NCBI GenBank assembly: GCA_026645575.1
Contig: JAPKMW010000110.1
Coordinates: 1 to 36,690 of the forward strand
Source of the DNA: Caldilineaceae bacterium
GTDB taxonomy: Bacteria > Chloroflexota > Anaerolineae > Caldilineales > Caldilineaceae
Length of the DNA: 36,690 bases
Direction of reading: 5' to 3'
Below, in pieces: positions 33,750 through 36,690 of this stretch. Below the pieces are notes generated by a model. The model was given only the letters and a program-made list of their open reading frames with translations. It was not told where the DNA came from and made no database searches. Every line of letters starts with the position of its first letter. The first letter of the stretch is position 1. Both the position numbers and the translations under genes were made by a program.

Positions 33750-34463
33750 ATGACAAGGGCGAAGATAATGCCAACTGAACCATCTACACAGGATGTCCTC
33801 ATTGCGCAACTGCAGACCGTACCCATGCTGCAAGGATTGGCAGCAGCGAGCCTGGCCCACTTAGCCGAGCGGGCGATCCGGCACACTTATACACCTGGCG
33901 CGGTCATCTTTTTAGAAGGCGACACGGCGCCGGCGTTCTATTATGTGGATAGTGGATGGGTCAAGATTGTAAAAATGTCATCCGAAGGACGCGAGCAGAT
34001 CCTCTATGTGTGGGGCCCCGACGAGCTCTTTGGCGGCATGGGCGTCTTTGTCAATCGACCGGCGCCGGCGACGGCGATTGCCCTGGAAACGACCACGCTC
34101 TGGGTTCTGCCGAGTGATGCAATCCGCCGGATGTTTACGACGGATCCCACGTTGGCGCTGCCGGTGCTCGACTTTATGGCCACCCGGATCAGTGAATTGG
34201 TCGAGTTGGTGGCGGATCTATCGCTACACACGGTGACCGCACGCCTTGCACGCCTGCTGTTGGAGCAAGCCCAAGACGATCTGATCCAACGGCGCAGTTG
34301 GGCCACCCAAGCCGAGATGGCCGCCCGCTTGGGGACTGTCCCCGATGTACTCAGCCGCGCCTTGCGTACGCTGGTCGAAGCGGAGTTGATTCAAGTGCAG
34401 CGCCACCAGATTCAGATCCTTGATCGCCAAGGACTGCTGGAGCACACGAGCGCGGAACAGTGA
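33750..34463 (+). CDS. Crp/Fnr-family transcription regulator
   Basis: The protein has 237 residues from ATG 33750 (AAAAGG 9 bases upstream); ATG 33778 is also possible. The cNMP-binding beta-barrel runs about 35-130 (YTPGAVIFLEGDTAPAFYYV, IVKMSSEGREQILYVW, FGGMGVFV). A long dimer helix follows, then the HTH domain with WATQAEMAARLGTVPDVLSRALRTLV. The N-terminal Cys cluster of Fnr is absent, so it does not sense oxygen through an Fe-S centre. It precedes a cytochrome and cupin operon, which it may control. Confidence 0.88.
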   Translation: MTRAKIMPTEPSTQDVLIAQLQTVPMLQGLAAASLAHLAERAIRHTYTPGAVIFLEGDTAPAFYYVDSGWVKIVKMSSEGREQILYVWGPDELFGGMGVFVNRPAPATAIALETTTLWVLPSDAIRRMFTTDPTLALPVLDFMATRISELVELVADLSLHTVTARLARLLLEQAQDDLIQRRSWATQAEMAARLGTVPDVLSRALRTLVEAELIQVQRHQIQILDRQGLLEHTSAEQ

Positions 34464-34467
34464 TAAC

Positions 34468-34497
34468 TGGACAGTTTCCGTTAGTTTCATGTATAGT
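34468..34497 (+). promoter_or_regulatory. Promoter upstream of the NarI-like gene
   Basis: TGGACA (34468-34473) and TATAGT (34492-34497) are 18 bases apart, close to the sigma-70 consensus. It starts just after the regulator gene, so the cytochrome-cupin group can be transcribed on its own. Confidence 0.55.
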
Positions 34498-34559
34498 AAA
34501 GGGGGATTAGCCAATGGTAATACGACCAGCGCTATTCATGGCTGTGATGGAGGATAACG

Positions 34560-35714
34560 ATGGGGATACGACAGGAAGTTCGCTACGCAGTGGGATGGGG
34601 AGTCGGCGTCACGCTGCTGCTTTCTTTGCTGATTCTGATCGGTTCGCGCAATCTAGCCCACTTTGACGCGGCCCTGGTGGCCTATACCGCCGCGGTGGTT
34701 TTTGCAACCTTTGGCCTGACCTATCGTTATGCCATGTGGCTGCAACGACCCCCCACGGCGCTCTACTGGAAGCGCGGCTGGCAGACCTTCTTTCAGTGGG
34801 GGCATCGCAGCCGCAACGCGCGCAGTTGGGTGGCCTACATGGTCAATGACATTCTGCTCAATCGCTTTATCTTTGCCCGCGACCGGCTGCGCGGTCTGGC
34901 GCACTGGCTCATCATGTGGGGCTGTATCGTTGCGATTGGGATCACCTTTCCCCTCGTTTTTGGCTGGCTGCACTTCGAGTCGATCCCCACTGACCTGACC
35001 CTCTATCAGGCGTATATCTTTGGGTTTCCGGCCTTCACTTTCCCCGTGGATTCGATTGCCGCCTTCTTAACCTTCCATGGGCTGGTCTGGGCGTCGTTGA
35101 TTGTGATTGCCGGCGTGATGTTGGCCATGCGCCGGCGCATGCGCGAGGAGGGCGCGGCGGCTTTACAAATGTTCACCGAGGATTTTCTACCGCTCATTTT
35201 GCTCTTTGGTGTCAGCCTCACCGGCGTCATGCTCACCGCTAGCTATACCTGGCTCAAGGGCTATGCCTATGACTTTATCGCCATTTTGCACGCCATCACG
35301 GTCATCGGCACCTTTTTGTGGTTGCCCTTTGGTAAGTTCTTTCATATCTTTCAGCGCCCGGCACAGATTGGGGTGCGCTTTTACAAAGATGTGGGCGAGC
35401 GGGAAGCCGCGGCCCACTGTCGCCGCTGCGGTGCGCCTTTTACCTCCCAGATGCACGTCACTGATCTGATCGCCGTGGAGCAGGCGCTGGGTTATCAATA
35501 TGAGCTGCCCGGCACCGACGCCGAACATTACCAGTGGATCTGCCCACCCTGTCGGCGCGCCCTCTTTGTAATCGCCCAGGGTCAACTCTGGCAGGCTGCC
35601 CGCGGGAATGTCACGACAGTCAACGGCTACCGTCCAACCACGCCCAGCTATGTCAATCCTGGCCTTGGCGAAGGCCCATTGGGGCAAGAGGACGAACGTA
35701 ATTTTCATGCCTAG
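34560..35714 (+). CDS. NarI-like b-type cytochrome membrane protein with C-terminal zinc ribbon
   Basis: The 384-residue protein has about six TM helices. Candidate heme ligands are H115 ([11 protein letters not shown]), H173 (TFHGLVW), H244 ([10 protein letters not shown]) and H262 (FFHIFQRP), spaced as in NarI/heterodisulfide reductase gamma-like quinol oxidases. Two CxxC pairs (C287, C290, C328, C331) form a cytosolic zinc ribbon or Fe-S-like site. GGAGGATAACG precedes the start. An orphan molybdopterin-oxidoreductase Fe4S4 domain lies downstream, so the protein may pass quinol electrons to a Mo enzyme. The matching large subunit is not in the window. Confidence 0.8.
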   Translation: MGIRQEVRYAVGWGVGVTLLLSLLILIGSRNLAHFDAALVAYTAAVVFATFGLTYRYAMWLQRPPTALYWKRGWQTFFQWGHRSRNARSWVAYMVNDILLNRFIFARDRLRGLAHWLIMWGCIVAIGITFPLVFGWLHFESIPTDLTLYQAYIFGFPAFTFPVDSIAAFLTFHGLVWASLIVIAGVMLAMRRRMREEGAAALQMFTEDFLPLILLFGVSLTGVMLTASYTWLKGYAYDFIAILHAITVIGTFLWLPFGKFFHIFQRPAQIGVRFYKDVGEREAAAHCRRCGAPFTSQMHVTDLIAVEQALGYQYELPGTDAEHYQWICPPCRRALFVIAQGQLWQAARGNVTTVNGYRPTTPSYVNPGLGEGPLGQEDERNFHA

Positions 35715-35759
35715 CACACCGTAGCTAGGTAACTGGAGTATAAAAAGAAGGAACCTGCC

Positions 35760-36083
35760 ATGAAGACCTTTCAATTGTTAGAAAATATCGAGTTCCATGA
35801 TAAAAATCCTTACGCACAACCCCTCCAAGTCACTGACCAGGGTCGTGTACTGCGCTTTGCGTTAAAACCTGGTCAGGTGGTACGGGAGCATAGCGCACCG
35901 CACTCGCCGGTCTATCTTGTTGTTCTAAAAGGGAATGGTCTTTTTGCAGGTGCCGATGGCGTTGAGCTTGAATTTAGCCCAAACACGCTCCTAACTTTTG
36001 AACCTGGTGAGCAACATACCATCCGTGCACTGGATGAAGAATTAGTCTTTCTGGCGCTTTTGCATGAGGCGCCACAAGCATAA
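35760..36083 (+). CDS. Small cupin-domain protein
   Basis: The 107-residue single-domain protein starts after GAAGGAACCTGCC. Cupin motif 1 is in REHSAPHSPVYLVVLKGNG (metal-type His pair and following Gly), and motif 2 is in LTFEPGEQHTIRALDEE. Cupin proteins of this size bind a metal and may act as isomerase, dioxygenase or sensor. It lies 45 bases after the cytochrome gene. The role is unknown. Confidence 0.82.
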   Translation: MKTFQLLENIEFHDKNPYAQPLQVTDQGRVLRFALKPGQVVREHSAPHSPVYLVVLKGNGLFAGADGVELEFSPNTLLTFEPGEQHTIRALDEELVFLALLHEAPQA

Positions 36084-36147
36084 ATCGGCGTCACGCGAAT
36101 GATGCCGACGCCTCACCCAAAGCCTTATCTATGCGATTGAGATAGCA

Positions 36148-36417
36148 ATGAACAATAAACTTTTTGCACCCGATCCGGTCAATGACCCCTTTGGCCCTAC
36201 GCCCGCCTACTCCACCGGCTTGCGGCTGGACACCGGCGTTGAGCCGGACAAGCTGGTGGCGACGCACTGCTGCTTTTGCGGTCAGCAATGCGGTATTCTG
36301 CTCAAAGTCAAAGCAAACGAGGTAATCGGCTTTGAACCGCGTTACGACTTTCCCTTGATCCCGGAGTACAAAGTCTGCGCGGTGCGGCTACGCAAGGCGG
36401 AACCAAATGGTGCGTGA
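36148..36417 (+). CDS. Orphan Fe4S4 N-terminal domain of a molybdopterin oxidoreductase
   Basis: The 89-residue frame has C41, C44, C48 and C77 in the spacing of the MopB Fe4S4 domain ([18 protein letters not shown], then GFEPRYDFP and KVC). In family members a KGV-type lead into the catalytic chain follows the fourth Cys; here the sequence turns to [12 protein letters not shown] and stops. The 700-residue catalytic part is missing. It is either a small stand-alone ferredoxin-like protein or the remnant of a broken gene. The stop overlaps the next start by 11 bases. Confidence 0.7.
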   Translation: MNNKLFAPDPVNDPFGPTPAYSTGLRLDTGVEPDKLVATHCCFCGQQCGILLKVKANEVIGFEPRYDFPLIPEYKVCAVRLRKAEPNGA

Positions 36418-36640
36418 CCCGATGCCCCCGGACTTGACGCAAATGGAACCGGCGACGCTCGCCGAGGCCGTGCGCCAGGCGTGTATCGAAGCGGCGCTGG
36501 CGGCCTATGAAGATGCCCGCCTGGACGGCCTCTGCCACGAAGGGGCGTGGGAATGTGCCGTGGACGCCATGCGGTCCCTGGATTTGGCGTCAACCATGGT
36601 GAGCAAGAAGTTCGACTTCTGGCAGAAGTCGAACTTCTGA
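36407..36640 (+). CDS. Unknown small protein; last residues encoded by a palindrome
   Basis: The 77-residue frame contains [20 protein letters not shown] followed by [20 protein letters not shown], a segment style seen in small proteins of Chloroflexota and cyanobacteria. The tail [12 protein letters not shown] is read from a perfect 15-bp palindrome that reaches into the stop codon, so the original C-terminus may have been replaced. It overlaps the preceding gene by 11 bases. Function unknown. Confidence 0.5.
   Translation: MVRDPMPPDLTQMEPATLAEAVRQACIEAALAAYEDARLDGLCHEGAWECAVDAMRSLDLASTMVSKKFDFWQKSNF
36606..36638. repeat. Perfect 15-bp palindrome with 3-base loop
   Basis: AGAAGTTCGACTTCT (36606-36620) and its complement (36624-36638) are separated by GGC. 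It overlaps the end of a small gene and its stop codon. Its form suggests an interspersed palindromic unit that inserted or serves as a hairpin end for the transcript. No feature is seen between 36641 and 36690. Confidence 0.7.
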
Positions 36641-36690
36641 ATATCCGCGTAAGCCCCACGAATAGGAATGAAAGGGAATCATGGCGAGAG

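Overview
The window looks like a scaffold from a filamentous or heterotrophic member of the Chloroflexota (Anaerolineae/Caldilineae-like). I infer this from gene content and protein style (NarI-like heme protein with zinc ribbon, NDH-2 with extra membrane domain, stand-alone CBM48 protein, PF10091 and GH63 glycosidases). No rRNA or tRNA is present to confirm it. About 40 genes are supported.

Region A (1-5517, + strand) is a plasmid- or ICE-like replication and maintenance module. It contains a truncated first gene, a small two-TM protein, a short unknown gene, a winged-helix replication initiator-like protein, a DnaC/IstB-like helicase loader with a zinc finger, an actin-like ParM-family ATPase with a small coupled partner, a ribbon-helix-helix-like DNA-binding protein and an SSB-like OB-fold protein. 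The middle of the initiator gene carries eleven 27-bp palindromes at a ~43-bp period, which look like iterons of an intragenic origin.

Region B (5518-16737, - strand) abuts region A with no gap. It is a nearly complete pentose phosphate cluster: pgl-glk, then tkt-tal-HAD phosphatase, then TVP38/DedA membrane protein - disulfide oxidoreductase - CBM48 protein - gnd - zwf. Together these take glucose to glucose-6-P, through the oxidative branch to ribulose-5-P, and on through the transketolase/transaldolase branch. Only rpe and rpi are missing.

Region C (16892-23487) has a single-domain voltage-gated cation channel with a TLEGWAE filter. Next to it are two insertion sequences (IS5 family intact; IS701-like with a 4-bp duplication after the start codon), then a membrane protein built of three copies of a four-helix module, and an NDH-2-type dehydrogenase whose N-terminus is a fourth copy of that module.

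Region D (23805-33513, - strand) holds an SDR-like protein, a DinJ/YafQ toxin-antitoxin pair with a good promoter, NAD(P)HX epimerase, a PF10091/GH144-like glycosidase, a halogenase-like FAD enzyme, a DUF3179 protein and a GH63 enzyme. The DUF3179 frame is interrupted by one UGA exactly at the first Cys of the family's CPLC motif. A 7-bp hairpin with a CGUGU loop sits 13 nt downstream, so it is a candidate selenoprotein (U-x-x-C).

Region E (33750-36690, + strand) runs Crp/Fnr regulator, NarI-like b-type cytochrome with zinc ribbon, cupin, an 89-residue orphan molybdopterin-oxidoreductase Fe4S4 domain, and a small unknown protein whose C-terminus is encoded by a perfect palindrome.
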